Shown here in pieces: positions 55,270-64,000 of a stretch of 64,000 bases of DNA. The stretch is from Cognaticolwellia mytili (lineage in GTDB: Bacteria > Pseudomonadota > Gammaproteobacteria > Enterobacterales > Alteromonadaceae): NCBI RefSeq assembly GCF_002104475.1, contig NZ_NBOF01000001.1:62001-126000 (forward strand), read 5' to 3'. The first letter of the stretch is position 1. Each line of letters starts with the position of its first letter. The notes under the pieces are model-generated. The model was not told the DNA's origin and made no database searches. It was given only the letters and a program-made list of their open reading frames with translations. Position numbers and translations under genes: made by a program.

Positions 55270-56691
55270 CTAAAACGTTAAACTAAAAGTAACGCCCTTG
55301 CTATCGTGCTGTTCTACTTTATTTTCAGTATCTGCTCTTGTCGTTATATCATTGTTGTTACGCAATAGAATACTGCCTTGGTGGGCAAGCATTATTTGTC
55401 GACTTAGTGCTAAGCCAACGCCTGAGCCTTCGATTTTAGTAGTATAGAACGGCACAAAAACTTCTTTGGCAATCTCTTCTGGAATGATGGGACCGTTGTT
55501 ACTGACATCGATGACTACTCTACCGCGCAAGTTTAAAAATACAGAAATCATCACTTTAGCTTGATTGGTTATCTTGTTGTTGGTGTTTTGATTGATAAAG
55601 GCTTGTTCTGCGTTTTGCAGCAGGTTGAGTAATACTTGCTCAACCATGTTGATATCAACTGAGATATCCAGGGTCGGTGGATCAATATTAACGTCTAAAC
55701 TGATACCTTTTTCATGCCAGTCTTGGCACGCTAATGCTTGTACTTGCTGAATTAATGTTGAAACTTTGATGAGTTTTTTATTGAGTTTTGGTAGGCGAGT
55801 AAGGCGTCGGTAACTACTGACAAATTTCATTAAACCTTCACTTCGCCTTGCGACCGTGGCAACGGCTTGTGAAACATCATCAAGGTCTTCATTTATTTGC
55901 TGGGGAAGCTGAGAATTATTTCTAACTTCTTCAACAATGTCAGTGGCTGTTTTTGCCAATGATGCGACAGGGGTAATACTGTTCATGATTTCATGAGTAA
56001 GCACACGTACTAAATCTTGCCAAGCTTGCAGCTGTGCTAGATCTAATTCGCTTTGAATATCTTGTAAACTTAACAGTGTTTCAGTGCTGTTGGCACTGAC
56101 CACTTGCGTTGCGCTGATACTAAGGCGATGTTCTTGACCGTCAATTATGATATTAATTAAGTCACGCTTACCTATTGGTAAAGCCTTTAATTGCTCAGAA
56201 AAGTATTGACCGAATTGTGTCAAATCTTCCAATTTGGTGACATTATGACTACCAAATAATCGTCTAGCACTGTTATTCCATAAAGTAATTTGCTCATTTT
56301 GATGAATGCTGATTAATGGTACGGGTACATGCTCTATCAAAGCTTTTAAGTGCTTAATTTCATGTTCTTGATGACGACGACTTGCTTGCATACGCGCTAA
56401 AATATCGTTAAACGCTTTGCCCATCTCATCGAAACCAGAGCCAACATGCTTAAGTTCAAAACGCTGTGAAAAATCGGCATAGCGAACCGCATCGAAAAAC
56501 CTGACTAATTCTGCATTGGTTTTACTGACAAAATTAACTAATTCAGCGAGTTGTGTTACTAACAAAAGCAATAGCATAATGCTAGTAATATGGTAGCCAT
56601 CTTTGACTAAAACTTGCGTTAAGATAATGACGGTTATTATGGTTAATATCGTGCGAAAAATAATTAACCAAGAAAACTTTTTAAAGCCCAT
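55270..56691 (-). CDS. NtrY-like sensor histidine kinase of cassette 2
   Basis: A 473-residue paralogue of the kinase above. Helices at about 6-27 and 34-52 with a short loop (VKDGYHIT), HAMP-like region (about 55-110), PAS-like domain (LIEHVPVPLISIHQNEQITLWN), phospho-acceptor His233 in VLTHEIMNSITPVASL, and an ATPase domain with NLLQNAEQAFINQ and GSGVGLALSRQI. The start overlaps the regulator gene by 11 bases. It is transcribed towards the cassette 1 kinase, so the two kinase genes converge with a 50-base gap between stops. Confidence 0.9.
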   Translation of the reverse strand: MGFKKFSWLIIFRTILTIITVIILTQVLVKDGYHITSIMLLLLLVTQLAELVNFVSKTNAELVRFFDAVRYADFSQRFELKHVGSGFDEMGKAFNDILARMQASRRHQEHEIKHLKALIEHVPVPLISIHQNEQITLWNNSARRLFGSHNVTKLEDLTQFGQYFSEQLKALPIGKRDLINIIIDGQEHRLSISATQVVSANSTETLLSLQDIQSELDLAQLQAWQDLVRVLTHEIMNSITPVASLAKTATDIVEEVRNNSQLPQQINEDLDDVSQAVATVARRSEGLMKFVSSYRRLTRLPKLNKKLIKVSTLIQQVQALACQDWHEKGISLDVNIDPPTLDISVDINMVEQVLLNLLQNAEQAFINQNTNNKITNQAKVMISVFLNLRGRVVIDVSNNGPIIPEEIAKEVFVPFYTTKIEGSGVGLALSRQIMLAHQGSILLRNNNDITTRADTENKVEQHDSKGVTFSLTF

Positions 56692-58147
56692 GCTTTTCCA
56701 TCCTACGGTAGAGTGCAGCGCGTGTTAATCCAAGCTCTTTTGCACTATGGCTAATATTATATTTATGTTTCTTCAACGCTAAACTCACCGCTTGTTTCTC
56801 TAATTTCTCTAGATTGAGCTCTTGCGATAATGTTGTTGGACTGCTGTTTTCTTGAACATTATTGTTAGCTGTTTCTGTAAATGCACTGGATGGTTGTTCA
56901 TTGCTATATTCAATGTGATTAGACACTTGCTGGGGAGCCGCTGTACTGAGCTGAAAGTCTTGCGCCATTAACGTCTCAGTTGCAGACAATATAGTTGTTC
57001 GTTCAATAACATGGCGCAATTCCCTAATGTTACCCGGCCATTGATAAGTATTAAGTGCATGAATAGCATCGCTAGAAAGCGTTTTAGTTGGCTTGTGATA
57101 TTTTTTTCCGTAGTGCTGCAAGTAATGCTCGGCAAGTGGAATAATATCTTCACTGCGTTTTCTCAGTGGCGGTAGCGTTAATTCAACGGTATTTAAGCGA
57201 AATAATAAATCTTGGCGAAACTTATTTTCATCTTGTAAGGCATGCTTTGAAACATTGGTCGCGGCAATAATTCTAACATCAAATGCGATAGCTTCATTCG
57301 AGCCTAGCGGAATAACCTTACGTTGCTCTAGTACTGTTAATAACTTTGCCTGTAGGTGCAATGGCAAATTGCCTATTTCATCTAGAAAAAGGGTACCGCC
57401 ATCGGCAGCTAATAAACGACCAATGCGCTCATGGTTAGCACCAGTAAACGCGCCTTTTTTATGACCAAATAATTCACTTTCAAATAAGCTTTCAGATAAG
57501 GCACCAAGATCGACAGACATAAAGAGTCGATTGGCTCGTAAGCTTTTTTGATGAACTTCTCGTGCTACTAGCTCTTTGCCTGTGCCGTTCTCACCTAGAA
57601 TTAATACATTAGCATCGGTTGGTGCCGAGCGTGATATAAGGGTATGCACTGCTTGCATTGGCACAGAATTACCAATAATATTTTGCTGATGATTTAGGTT
57701 GTTCACTTGTACCAAAACATCATTTTTTGCTTGTAGCGTTTTTGCTTGTGTTTGTGATTGCGCTAGCATTACTGCGGTAGTTACGGTTGCGATAACTTTT
57801 TCGTTATGCCAAGGCTTCGCAATAAAATCGGTTGCGCCGAGTTTCATCGCTTCCACGGCGACATCAACACCGCCATGTGCGGTGATCATAATAATAATGC
57901 TTTGTGGTGCAATCTCACGAATTCTTTTTAACCAATAAAAACCTTGAGCACCAGAGCTTTCTCCTGGGCCAAAATTCATATCAAGTAATACCACATCGAA
58001 ATGCTGTTTTTCAAAAAAAGTGGGGATATGCTCTGGCTGATTACAGGTGCTAACATCGGTAAATTTGCGTTTTAACAGTAATTTGCTCGCTACCAAAATA
58101 TCATTGTCGTCATCAACAATGAGTATTTTCCCTGTTGTTTTCATCAT
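56681..58147 (-). CDS. NtrC-type sigma-54 activator of cassette 2
   Basis: A 488-residue response regulator: receiver domain with Asp56 in VVLLDMNFGPG, AAA+ domain with Walker A GENGTGKE and the canonical GAFTGA loop near residue 231, a long linker, and a C-terminal Fis-type helix-turn-helix (SLALKKHKYNISHSAKELGL then TRAALYRRM). Both activators share the LLDMNF plus insertion after the phosphorylation site, which marks them as paralogues. It is divergent from exporter 2; the intervening 258 bases contain two tandem 21-bp repeats and a sigma-54-like promoter facing the exporter. Confidence 0.94.
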   Translation of the reverse strand: MMKTTGKILIVDDDNDILVASKLLLKRKFTDVSTCNQPEHIPTFFEKQHFDVVLLDMNFGPGESSGAQGFYWLKRIREIAPQSIIIMITAHGGVDVAVEAMKLGATDFIAKPWHNEKVIATVTTAVMLAQSQTQAKTLQAKNDVLVQVNNLNHQQNIIGNSVPMQAVHTLISRSAPTDANVLILGENGTGKELVAREVHQKSLRANRLFMSVDLGALSESLFESELFGHKKGAFTGANHERIGRLLAADGGTLFLDEIGNLPLHLQAKLLTVLEQRKVIPLGSNEAIAFDVRIIAATNVSKHALQDENKFRQDLLFRLNTVELTLPPLRKRSEDIIPLAEHYLQHYGKKYHKPTKTLSSDAIHALNTYQWPGNIRELRHVIERTTILSATETLMAQDFQLSTAAPQQVSNHIEYSNEQPSSAFTETANNNVQENSSPTTLSQELNLEKLEKQAVSLALKKHKYNISHSAKELGLTRAALYRRMEKHGL

Positions 58148-58216
58148 ATTATTTACCGTTTTTCCCCTGCCACTGTCGCTTGGTATTCAAATTACTCAAT
58201 AGCCGTTAATTTTTTA

Positions 58217-58258
58217 AAGTGTTCATTAACGTACAGTAAGTGTTCATAAACGTACAGT
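58217..58258. promoter_or_regulatory. tandem 21-bp repeat, candidate activator site
   Basis: Two head-to-tail 21-base units (58217-58237 and 58238-58258) differ at one base. Each contains a dyad-like core: TGTTCATTAACGTACA (58220-58235) and TGTTCATAAACGTACA (58241-58256). The 21-bp period equals two helical turns, so both sites face the same side. They lie 62-103 bases upstream of the sigma-54-like promoter, an ideal distance for an NtrC-type activator. Confidence 0.65.
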
Positions 58259-58319
58259 TCTTTATAAAATCTTTAGAACCTATTTTTAGTAAATCATTTA
58301 ATAACAATAGGTTATGTTT

Positions 58320-58335
58320 TGGAATGATTATTGTA
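58320..58335 (+). promoter_or_regulatory. candidate sigma-54 promoter of exporter 2
   Basis: TGGAATGATTATTGTA keeps GG at -24 and TTG at -12 with the correct 10-base spacing (GG-N10-GT, where consensus is GC). It points towards the adaptor gene and lies 71 bases before its start. Confidence 0.5.
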
Positions 58336-58405
58336 ATAGATTAAAGCAATAAAGGTACCGTTGTAATGTACGCCGAATATTACGTTGTTAACAGTAGAGT
58401 GATTA

Positions 58406-59755
58406 ATGAATAAAAATCAGGATAACGCTATGTCAAATCAAGCAAATCAATTGGACGCACAAAGCAAAGCAACAGCAACTGCTGCAGTGAGTTCAATCGT
58501 TTCAGGCGCAGGCATGGATAGAGAAATTGCAGGCGCAAATAATTCAAAAAATAAATGGCTAGTTATTATTACAGTCGTTTTGTTACTGATAGTGGCGGCA
58601 TACTTTATTGTAGATAAATCTTCGGGCAATAGTTTAGTGGTTGAACAAAATCGCATTGCTATTTCTACAGTGACTTCTGGTGTGTTCGAAGACTTTATCC
58701 CTTTACGCGGTAGAGTAACACCGGCAAAAACGGTTTTCCTAGATGCGGTTGAAGGGGGGAGAATAGAGCGGGTATTAGTTGAAGATGGTACCAATTTAAC
58801 GGCTGGTGATTTAATCGTCGAGTTATCAAATACTACACTGCAATTAAGTGTGCTAGGTAACGAAACTCGTGTTGCCGAACAACTTAATAATATGCGTTCA
58901 ATTGAGTTAAGCCTTGAACAGAATAAACTGCAACATAAACGTAATGTTGTCGATATTGAACATCAAATTAAATTACTTACTAGGCAAGTGGCTCGTCAAA
59001 GCTCATTGATTAAAAGTGGTGCTGTCAGTCAATCTATCGCTGATGATACGACAGATACACTAACTTGGTATAAAAACCGTTTACAGCTAACAAAAGAAAG
59101 CCAAGCGTCAGATGCTCGGATGCAAGGGGAGCAATTAAGCTACCTTAAGGCAACGAGCACGCGCTTAGAAAGTAATTTAGCAATATCAAGACAAAACCTT
59201 GAAAAACTTAACGTTCAGGCGCCAGTGGCTGGAAAGTTATCAGGTTTTAATGTTGAAGTCGGGCAAAGTATCGCCAGGGGTGAAAGGTTAGGGCAAATTG
59301 ATACACCGGATGATTTTAAATTAACCGCTTTTATCGATGAGTTTTATTTAGGTCGTGTCGATATTGGCCAACGTGCAAGCTATAACGATTACCAATTACG
59401 TATCGCAAAAATATATCCACAAGTGCAAAACGGCCAATTCGAAGTCGACTTTGCCTTCATTAAACAACAGCCAAGTGGCATCCGTCGTGGTCAAACTATT
59501 CAGGTCAAACTGACATTAGGTGATGCTAGCGAAGCCTTGTTAATCCCTAATGGTGCCTTCTTTCAAGATACCGGTGGCAGCTGGATTTTCGTAGTCACTG
59601 AAAACGGTAATGAAGCTGTTAAGCGTACAGTGCGTTTAGGCCGACGAAATAGTCGCTTTATTGAAGTTATTGAAGGTCTTGAAGTTGGCGAGCAAGTGGT
59701 TACTAGCCCTTATAGTAGCTACCAAGATATGCAGCGTCTCAAATTTAATCAGTAA
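58406..59755 (+). CDS. periplasmic adaptor (HlyD/MacA-like) of exporter 2
   Basis: A 449-residue membrane-fusion protein with a longer cytoplasmic N-terminus than its cassette 1 counterpart. One helix (about 49-68, KWLVIITVVLLLIVAAYFIV) anchors it. The periplasmic part has the barrel/lipoyl strands (DFIPLRGRVTPAKTVFLDAV, GGRIERVLVEDGTNLTAGDLI), a coiled-coil hairpin (about 165-270) and a C-terminal domain (VRLGRRNSRFIEVIEGLEVGEQVV). It begins a cassette with the ATPase and permease, preceded by a sigma-54-like promoter and the tandem repeats. No outer-membrane channel gene is nearby. Confidence 0.9.
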   Translation: MNKNQDNAMSNQANQLDAQSKATATAAVSSIVSGAGMDREIAGANNSKNKWLVIITVVLLLIVAAYFIVDKSSGNSLVVEQNRIAISTVTSGVFEDFIPLRGRVTPAKTVFLDAVEGGRIERVLVEDGTNLTAGDLIVELSNTTLQLSVLGNETRVAEQLNNMRSIELSLEQNKLQHKRNVVDIEHQIKLLTRQVARQSSLIKSGAVSQSIADDTTDTLTWYKNRLQLTKESQASDARMQGEQLSYLKATSTRLESNLAISRQNLEKLNVQAPVAGKLSGFNVEVGQSIARGERLGQIDTPDDFKLTAFIDEFYLGRVDIGQRASYNDYQLRIAKIYPQVQNGQFEVDFAFIKQQPSGIRRGQTIQVKLTLGDASEALLIPNGAFFQDTGGSWIFVVTENGNEAVKRTVRLGRRNSRFIEVIEGLEVGEQVVTSPYSSYQDMQRLKFNQ

Positions 59756-59836
59756 ACAATAATCCATAAACAAGCACAAACTAAATTACTAGTACGCAGT
59801 TACTAATATAAAAAGACCCATAAGGAAATAAATAAC

Positions 59837-60517
59837 ATGTTGAAATTACATAATTTATCGAGAAGTTACCAAACAGATAATATTGAAACAATGGCACTAG
59901 ACAATGTAAACATTGAAATTAAAAAAGGCGAATTTGTTGCCATTATGGGGCCATCAGGCTGTGGCAAGTCTACTTTACTCAATACCATTGGTATGCTTGA
60001 TAACCCAAGTGCCGGCGACTATATTTTTGCGGGTGAAAATGTTGCCGGTTACTCTGAAAAACAACTGTCAGAAATTCGTAAGAAAAGTATTGGCTTTATT
60101 TTTCAAAACTTTAATTTGATTGATGAACTGACAGTACAGGAAAATATCGAGCTAGCATTGATTTATCACAAAATTCCAGCAGCAGAAAGAAAACAACGCG
60201 TTGAAAAAGTAATGGATAAGGTTGGCATTGCTCATCGTGCTAAACATTTACCTAACCAATTATCTGGTGGTCAACAACAACGTGTTGCCGTTGCTCGGGC
60301 TGTTGTTGGCGATCAGCCGATGATATTAGCCGATGAACCGACAGGTAACTTAGACAGTGCTCATGGCCAAGAAGTCATGGAAATGCTGCAGCAATTAAAT
60401 GCCGAAGGAACAACTATTGTCATGGTGACACATAGCCCTGCACATGCCGATTATGCCCGCCGCACCATTCATTTATTTGATGGTCATGTGGTGAATGAAA
60501 ATGTTCGTGCAGCCTGA
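59837..60517 (+). CDS. ABC transporter ATPase of exporter 2
   Basis: A 226-residue ATPase of the MacB/LolD type. Walker A GPSGCGKST at 38-46, Q loop FIFQNFNLIDELTVQENIEL, signature LSGGQQQRVAVARA, Walker B MILADEPTGNLDS and H loop VTHSPAHADYA. It is close to the ATPase of exporter 1 throughout, supporting duplication of the whole cassette. It lies 81 bases behind the adaptor gene with an AAGGAAA ribosome site and 26 bases before the permease. Confidence 0.95.
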   Translation: MLKLHNLSRSYQTDNIETMALDNVNIEIKKGEFVAIMGPSGCGKSTLLNTIGMLDNPSAGDYIFAGENVAGYSEKQLSEIRKKSIGFIFQNFNLIDELTVQENIELALIYHKIPAAERKQRVEKVMDKVGIAHRAKHLPNQLSGGQQQRVAVARAVVGDQPMILADEPTGNLDSAHGQEVMEMLQQLNAEGTTIVMVTHSPAHADYARRTIHLFDGHVVNENVRAA

Positions 60518-60543
60518 TTTAACCATACAGCAAGGAGTTTCCA

Positions 60544-63039
60544 ATGTTTCGTAATTACCTGATCACCGCATGGCGCAATATTATCAAGAATGGTATTTTT
60601 TCTGTGATTAATATTTTTGGTCTTGCGGTCGGCTTAATGAGTTGCATCTTGATTATGCTATTCGTTCGTCAAGAAATCGGCTTTGATAGTTGGTTAACGG
60701 ACAGTGATCGACTAGTGCGTATGCACACTTCATATTCGATGCCGAATCGTGACAAGTTTGAAACTGTTCGTTCAGCGGGCAGCATGATGCCCGCTATTCG
60801 AGATTACGCTAAAAACGAAGTAGAAACTGGTGTGCGCTTTATTCAGTTTGGTATTACCGTTCGTAAAGGCGAGGATGCTTTCGCTGAGCAAGCGACTATG
60901 GTTGATAGCAGTTTCTTTTCTCTTTTTGATTTACCCTTTGTTCAAGGCTCTAAAACATCATCTTTTAATAAACCGATGGATTTGATCATCACTGAGCGCT
61001 TAGCACTGAAATATTTCGGCCGTACAGATGTTATCGGTGAAACATTAACTATTTGTTGTGTCAGTGATAATACCTCTGAAGTTGCTATCACGGGTGTGAT
61101 TAAAAACTTACCAGACGAAACACATTTAAATACTGAAATGATTGTTCGTTTGCAGCCGTTACTTTTTAGCGAAGATGACGGAACCTTACATACATGGACC
61201 AGCCTTAATGTTTATACCTATTTTAAGCTTAAGCCCAACGTGACTATGGAGCAGTTTCAGCAGCGTATTGACTATTGGATGGACAATGAAAGCCCTTTAC
61301 GAGATATGTTTGACAATAATGAAACCGTAACTGATTTTGTTCAGCAACGATTGATGCCCGTACCTGATCTGCATTTGAACGCTAAACAACATGCCGGAAA
61401 TATGGGTGATTTAACCCCGATGGGTGACAGCAATATGATCCGTACCTTTATTGTTGTTGCAGGTTTAGTGTTGTTGATAGCCTGTATTAACTTTATGAAC
61501 CTTTCTACCGCTAAAGCGAGTAAAAGAGCAAGAGAAGTCGCTATGCGCAAAGTGCTCGGAGCAAGCAGAACACAAGTAGCACTGCAGTTCTTAGGAGAGG
61601 CTATTGCCATTGTTATATTGTCGTTGATGTTCGCCTTAGTTGCGGTAGAGATAGTTTTACCACTTTATAATGAGCTTTTAGGAAAAACACTAGAGCTGCG
61701 CTTATTCTCTGATCCCGCTTTGTTACTGTCTTTACTATTGGTCGCCATTCTAGTTGGCCTTGGTGCAGGGATGTATCCAGCATTCTATTTGTCAAAGTTT
61801 TTACCCGGGCAAATACTGAAATCAACAAAAAGTGTTGAATCAAAAAGTTCAACAAAAATGCGTAGCTTATTGGTTGTTTTTCAATTTTCTATCTCGATAA
61901 TTTTAGTGATTTCAACCTTAGTGGTTTATGGTCAAACGGTTTTTTCAAATAATATTAATGTTGGTTATCAAAGCGACAATAAGCTGGTTTTAAATGTTCG
62001 TCCGGCACGTGAAAACTTAGCGAGCTTAAAGCAGGAGCTTTTAAGTCTGCCTGAAATAAGTTCAGTGGTTTATTCTTCTGAAGCGCCAACGCAAGACGAT
62101 GAAAATAATAATTACTTTAAGTTATTGGAAACCCACAGTGATGGCACAGCCAATGAGCAAGTTTTATTGAACTATCATAATATGGACTTTGGTTTTTTTG
62201 AAGCCTATAAAGTTACGCCGATTGCGGGTCGTTTATTTGATGAAAACTATGGTAGTGATGAAATTAACTTGGTGCCTGAAAATAGCTCTGAGCCAGGTAA
62301 AGGCAGTGTAATTTTAAATGAAACAGCGTTAAAAGAACTTGGCTTTACTAGTGCAGAACAAGCGATAGGAAAAACCTTAGCGCATGAAGTTCGCGGTAAA
62401 CAACATCTGACAATTGTTGGTGTTATTCCTGATATTTACTTTCGTTCGATTAAATTTGATGTACGACCGACTGCATATACCTTAAATCCAACGCGCTTAA
62501 GAGCGGCAAGCTTAACGTTCAGTACTGACGATATTTCTTCTTTGCTAAACAAAATTGAATTAATTTGGAAGCGTAATGTCCCTATGCAGCCAATTGAGTT
62601 GGAATTCTTGAGTGAAATGATGAAAGCGCAATATAATGATGAAGTGACCACGGCGCAATTATTTTTAGTGTTTTCATTGTTAGCTGTTGTTATCGCGTGT
62701 TTAGGTTTATATGGTTTATCAGCTTTTACCGTTGAACGTAGAACCAAAGAAATTGGTATTAGAAAGGTGATGGGCGCCAGTGTTAGAGACATCGTTAGCT
62801 TACTGATATGGCAATTTTCAAAACCTGTCGCGATTGCTAATATACTTGCATGGCCAATAGCGGCATATGCGATGTTGTCTTGGCTAGAAAGCTTCCCTTA
62901 TCGATTAAGCGAACTATGGCTGATCCCTATTTGCTTAGGCGTCGGTTTATTATCGTTGATAATAGCGTGGAGTACTGTCGGTGGTAACGCGGCAAAAGTA
63001 GCTCGCAAGAACCCAATTAAAGCTTTACGTTATGAGTAG
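60544..63039 (+). CDS. MacB/FtsX-type ABC permease of exporter 2 (duplicated)
   Basis: An 831-residue permease with the same two-fold FtsX layout as exporter 1: N-terminal helix (about 18-42), periplasmic core, three helices starting near 300 (MIRTFIVVAGLVLLIACINFMNLS), then a fifth helix near 440 (LLVVFQFSISIILVISTLVVY), second periplasmic core, and three C-terminal helices (LFLVFSLLAVVIACLGLYGL onwards). Coupling motifs are REVAMRKVLGASR and KEIGIRKVMGASV; the C-terminus ALRYE is typical. The sequence is of the kind abundant in Bacteroidetes and marine gammaproteobacteria. Substrate unknown. A bidirectional terminator follows. Confidence 0.9.
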   Translation: MFRNYLITAWRNIIKNGIFSVINIFGLAVGLMSCILIMLFVRQEIGFDSWLTDSDRLVRMHTSYSMPNRDKFETVRSAGSMMPAIRDYAKNEVETGVRFIQFGITVRKGEDAFAEQATMVDSSFFSLFDLPFVQGSKTSSFNKPMDLIITERLALKYFGRTDVIGETLTICCVSDNTSEVAITGVIKNLPDETHLNTEMIVRLQPLLFSEDDGTLHTWTSLNVYTYFKLKPNVTMEQFQQRIDYWMDNESPLRDMFDNNETVTDFVQQRLMPVPDLHLNAKQHAGNMGDLTPMGDSNMIRTFIVVAGLVLLIACINFMNLSTAKASKRAREVAMRKVLGASRTQVALQFLGEAIAIVILSLMFALVAVEIVLPLYNELLGKTLELRLFSDPALLLSLLLVAILVGLGAGMYPAFYLSKFLPGQILKSTKSVESKSSTKMRSLLVVFQFSISIILVISTLVVYGQTVFSNNINVGYQSDNKLVLNVRPARENLASLKQELLSLPEISSVVYSSEAPTQDDENNNYFKLLETHSDGTANEQVLLNYHNMDFGFFEAYKVTPIAGRLFDENYGSDEINLVPENSSEPGKGSVILNETALKELGFTSAEQAIGKTLAHEVRGKQHLTIVGVIPDIYFRSIKFDVRPTAYTLNPTRLRAASLTFSTDDISSLLNKIELIWKRNVPMQPIELEFLSEMMKAQYNDEVTTAQLFLVFSLLAVVIACLGLYGLSAFTVERRTKEIGIRKVMGASVRDIVSLLIWQFSKPVAIANILAWPIAAYAMLSWLESFPYRLSELWLIPICLGVGLLSLIIAWSTVGGNAAKVARKNPIKALRYE

Positions 63040-63072
63040 TCATTTTACGTAGACTTTCGGTTTAACTAAAAT

Positions 63073-63102
63073 AAAAAACGGTGAATTAACTCGCCGTTTT
63101 TT
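63073..63102. terminator. bidirectional terminator
   Basis: AAAAAACGGTGA and TCGCCGTTTTTT pair with one G-T, giving a stem with A and T runs at both ends. It lies between the convergent permease and NhaC-type genes. Confidence 0.85.
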
Positions 63103-63118
63103 GTTTAAAAATACCATG

Positions 63119-64000
63119 CTACTTCTTGGTTATACGCCAAAAAGCGAAGCTAGCAACGACCAATAAAATCATCGGGTAATAAGCATTGGCAACAACTTCT
63201 AAAGGCGATATTTTTAAGGTTGCACCGAGCAATAATGCCTGAGCGCCGTAAGGTAATAAACCTTGGTTTATACAGGCAAAAATATCTAATAAGCTGGCTG
63301 AATGGGCTGGGCTTAACTCTCCATCTTGTGCTAAGTCCTTTGCTGTTTCACCGGTAACAATAATAGAAACCGTGTTGTTAGCGGTAAAGAAGTTACAGCT
63401 AAAGGCTAACGACGCAATACCAATACCGGCAGCGCGCTTTTTATTATTGGGACTAATTTTATGTGTTAACCGCTCAATACTGGCTGTTAGTGCACTTAAG
63501 CCACCTTGGCGTTTAATTAACTCACTTAAACCACCAATAAATAATGACAAAATAAAGATGTCTTGCATGCCTGCAAAGCCTTTGTTGATGTCACTTACCC
63601 AACTTGCCAAGTGATAACCATTATTTAACATACCAATAGCGGCCGCTAGAACGATGCCAATAATCAACACCATGAATACATTCATACCGCTAAGTGCTAA
63701 CGCTAATATAACGATATAAGGCAAGAAGCCAATAATATCGAGATCTTGGCTCGCTTGATGATCTAAGGTGACACCATTCGCTGCGAATATAATTAAACAA
63801 ATTATTGCTGCTGGCACGGCAAACTTGAAGTTAACCCTAAACTTATCTTTCATATGTGCGCCTTGACTTCGAGTAGACGCGATAGTGGTATCAGAAATAA
63901 TGGATAAGTTATCGCCAAAAATAGCGCCTGAAATAATGCAACCGGCAATAACACTGGCACTGATATCAGATGACTCGACAAAGCCTAACGCAATGGGCGC
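63119..64000 (-). CDS. NhaC family Na+/H+ antiporter, 5' end beyond the window
   Basis: The frame is open from the window edge to the stop at 63119, at least 293 codons; the ATG at 63853 is internal, since 49 further in-frame codons upstream encode the conserved NhaC stretch FGDNLSIISDTTIAS followed by TRSQGAH. Downstream parts include FSCNFFTANNTVSIIVTGETA and a series of hydrophobic helices. Members exchange Na+ for H+ (or related organic anions and malate in some relatives). The N-terminal half is missing from this window. It converges on the exporter 2 permease with a shared terminator, and is a second Na+/H+ antiporter besides NhaB. Confidence 0.88.
   Translation of the reverse strand, partial: APIALGFVESSDISASVIAGCIISGAIFGDNLSIISDTTIASTRSQGAHMKDKFRVNFKFAVPAAIICLIIFAANGVTLDHQASQDLDIIGFLPYIVILALALSGMNVFMVLIIGIVLAAAIGMLNNGYHLASWVSDINKGFAGMQDIFILSLFIGGLSELIKRQGGLSALTASIERLTHKISPNNKKRAAGIGIASLAFSCNFFTANNTVSIIVTGETAKDLAQDGELSPAHSASLLDIFACINQGLLPYGAQALLLGATLKISPLEVVANAYYPMILLVVASFAFWRITKK

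Noticed and set aside
63119-63853. Complete 244-residue protein starting at ATG 63853
   Set aside because: The frame stays open to the window edge and the upstream codons encode conserved NhaC residues, so this ATG is internal.

Overview
The window looks like chromosomal sequence of an AT-rich marine gammaproteobacterium of the Alteromonadales, most likely near Colwellia or Thalassotalea. This is inferred from gene content and synteny: smc-zipA-ligA in place of mukBEF, rnt/motY, divergent fadR/nhaB, PrkA-YeaH-SpoVR, a Colwellia-type M1 aminopeptidase and a PsrA-like regulator. I see no rRNA, tRNA, CRISPR array, intact insertion sequence or prophage.

Layout. 0.2-5.3 kb: TonB-dependent receptor, TPR-sulfotransferase and a tiny membrane protein on the minus strand. 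5.4-10.2 kb: BCCT carrier, MarR regulator, unusual NRAMP-related carrier and a DUF1707/LiaF-like protein. 10.5-13.1 kb: M2 peptidase lipoprotein, preceded by three tandem minus-strand units that each look like a small RNA gene with its own terminator. 13.1-19.9 kb: PsrA-like TetR regulator, NagZ, SLC13 carrier, DsbB, NhaB and FadR; both fatty-acid regulator genes carry a plausible operator. 20-25 kb: the SpoVR-YeaH-PrkA stress operon. 25-29.7 kb: SodB, GrxD, 2-Cys peroxiredoxin, a duplicated small membrane protein, RNase T and MotY. 29.7-41.6 kb: M1 aminopeptidase, a gap with a possible structured RNA, CysZ, SMC, ZipA, LigA, DUF3392 and two proteins of unknown function. 41.7-47.5 kb: two spondin-domain proteins with an OmpR-type two-component system, an M48 peptidase and a YdeI-family protein.

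48-63 kb is the most system-like part. Two paralogous cassettes each contain a periplasmic adaptor, an ABC ATPase and a MacB/FtsX permease of about 800 residues. Each lies beside an NtrC-type sigma-54 activator and an NtrY-like kinase with almost no periplasmic loop. Both adaptor genes are preceded by sigma-54-like promoters, and the second also by a tandem 21-bp repeat that looks like an activator site. The simplest reading is a pair of envelope-stress or antimicrobial-compound sensing-and-export modules, analogous in logic to Gram-positive Bce modules but built from sigma-54 parts. The window ends inside an NhaC-family antiporter gene.

The best candidates for undescribed biology are the triplicate small-RNA array (about 12.49-12.97 kb), the paired kinase/activator/exporter cassettes, the spondin/two-component cluster with three exact 11-bp spaced repeats, and the structured gap at 31.7-32.1 kb. 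Everything here was read by eye. Family assignments rest on recognised motifs, and regulatory sites are pattern matches without experimental support.
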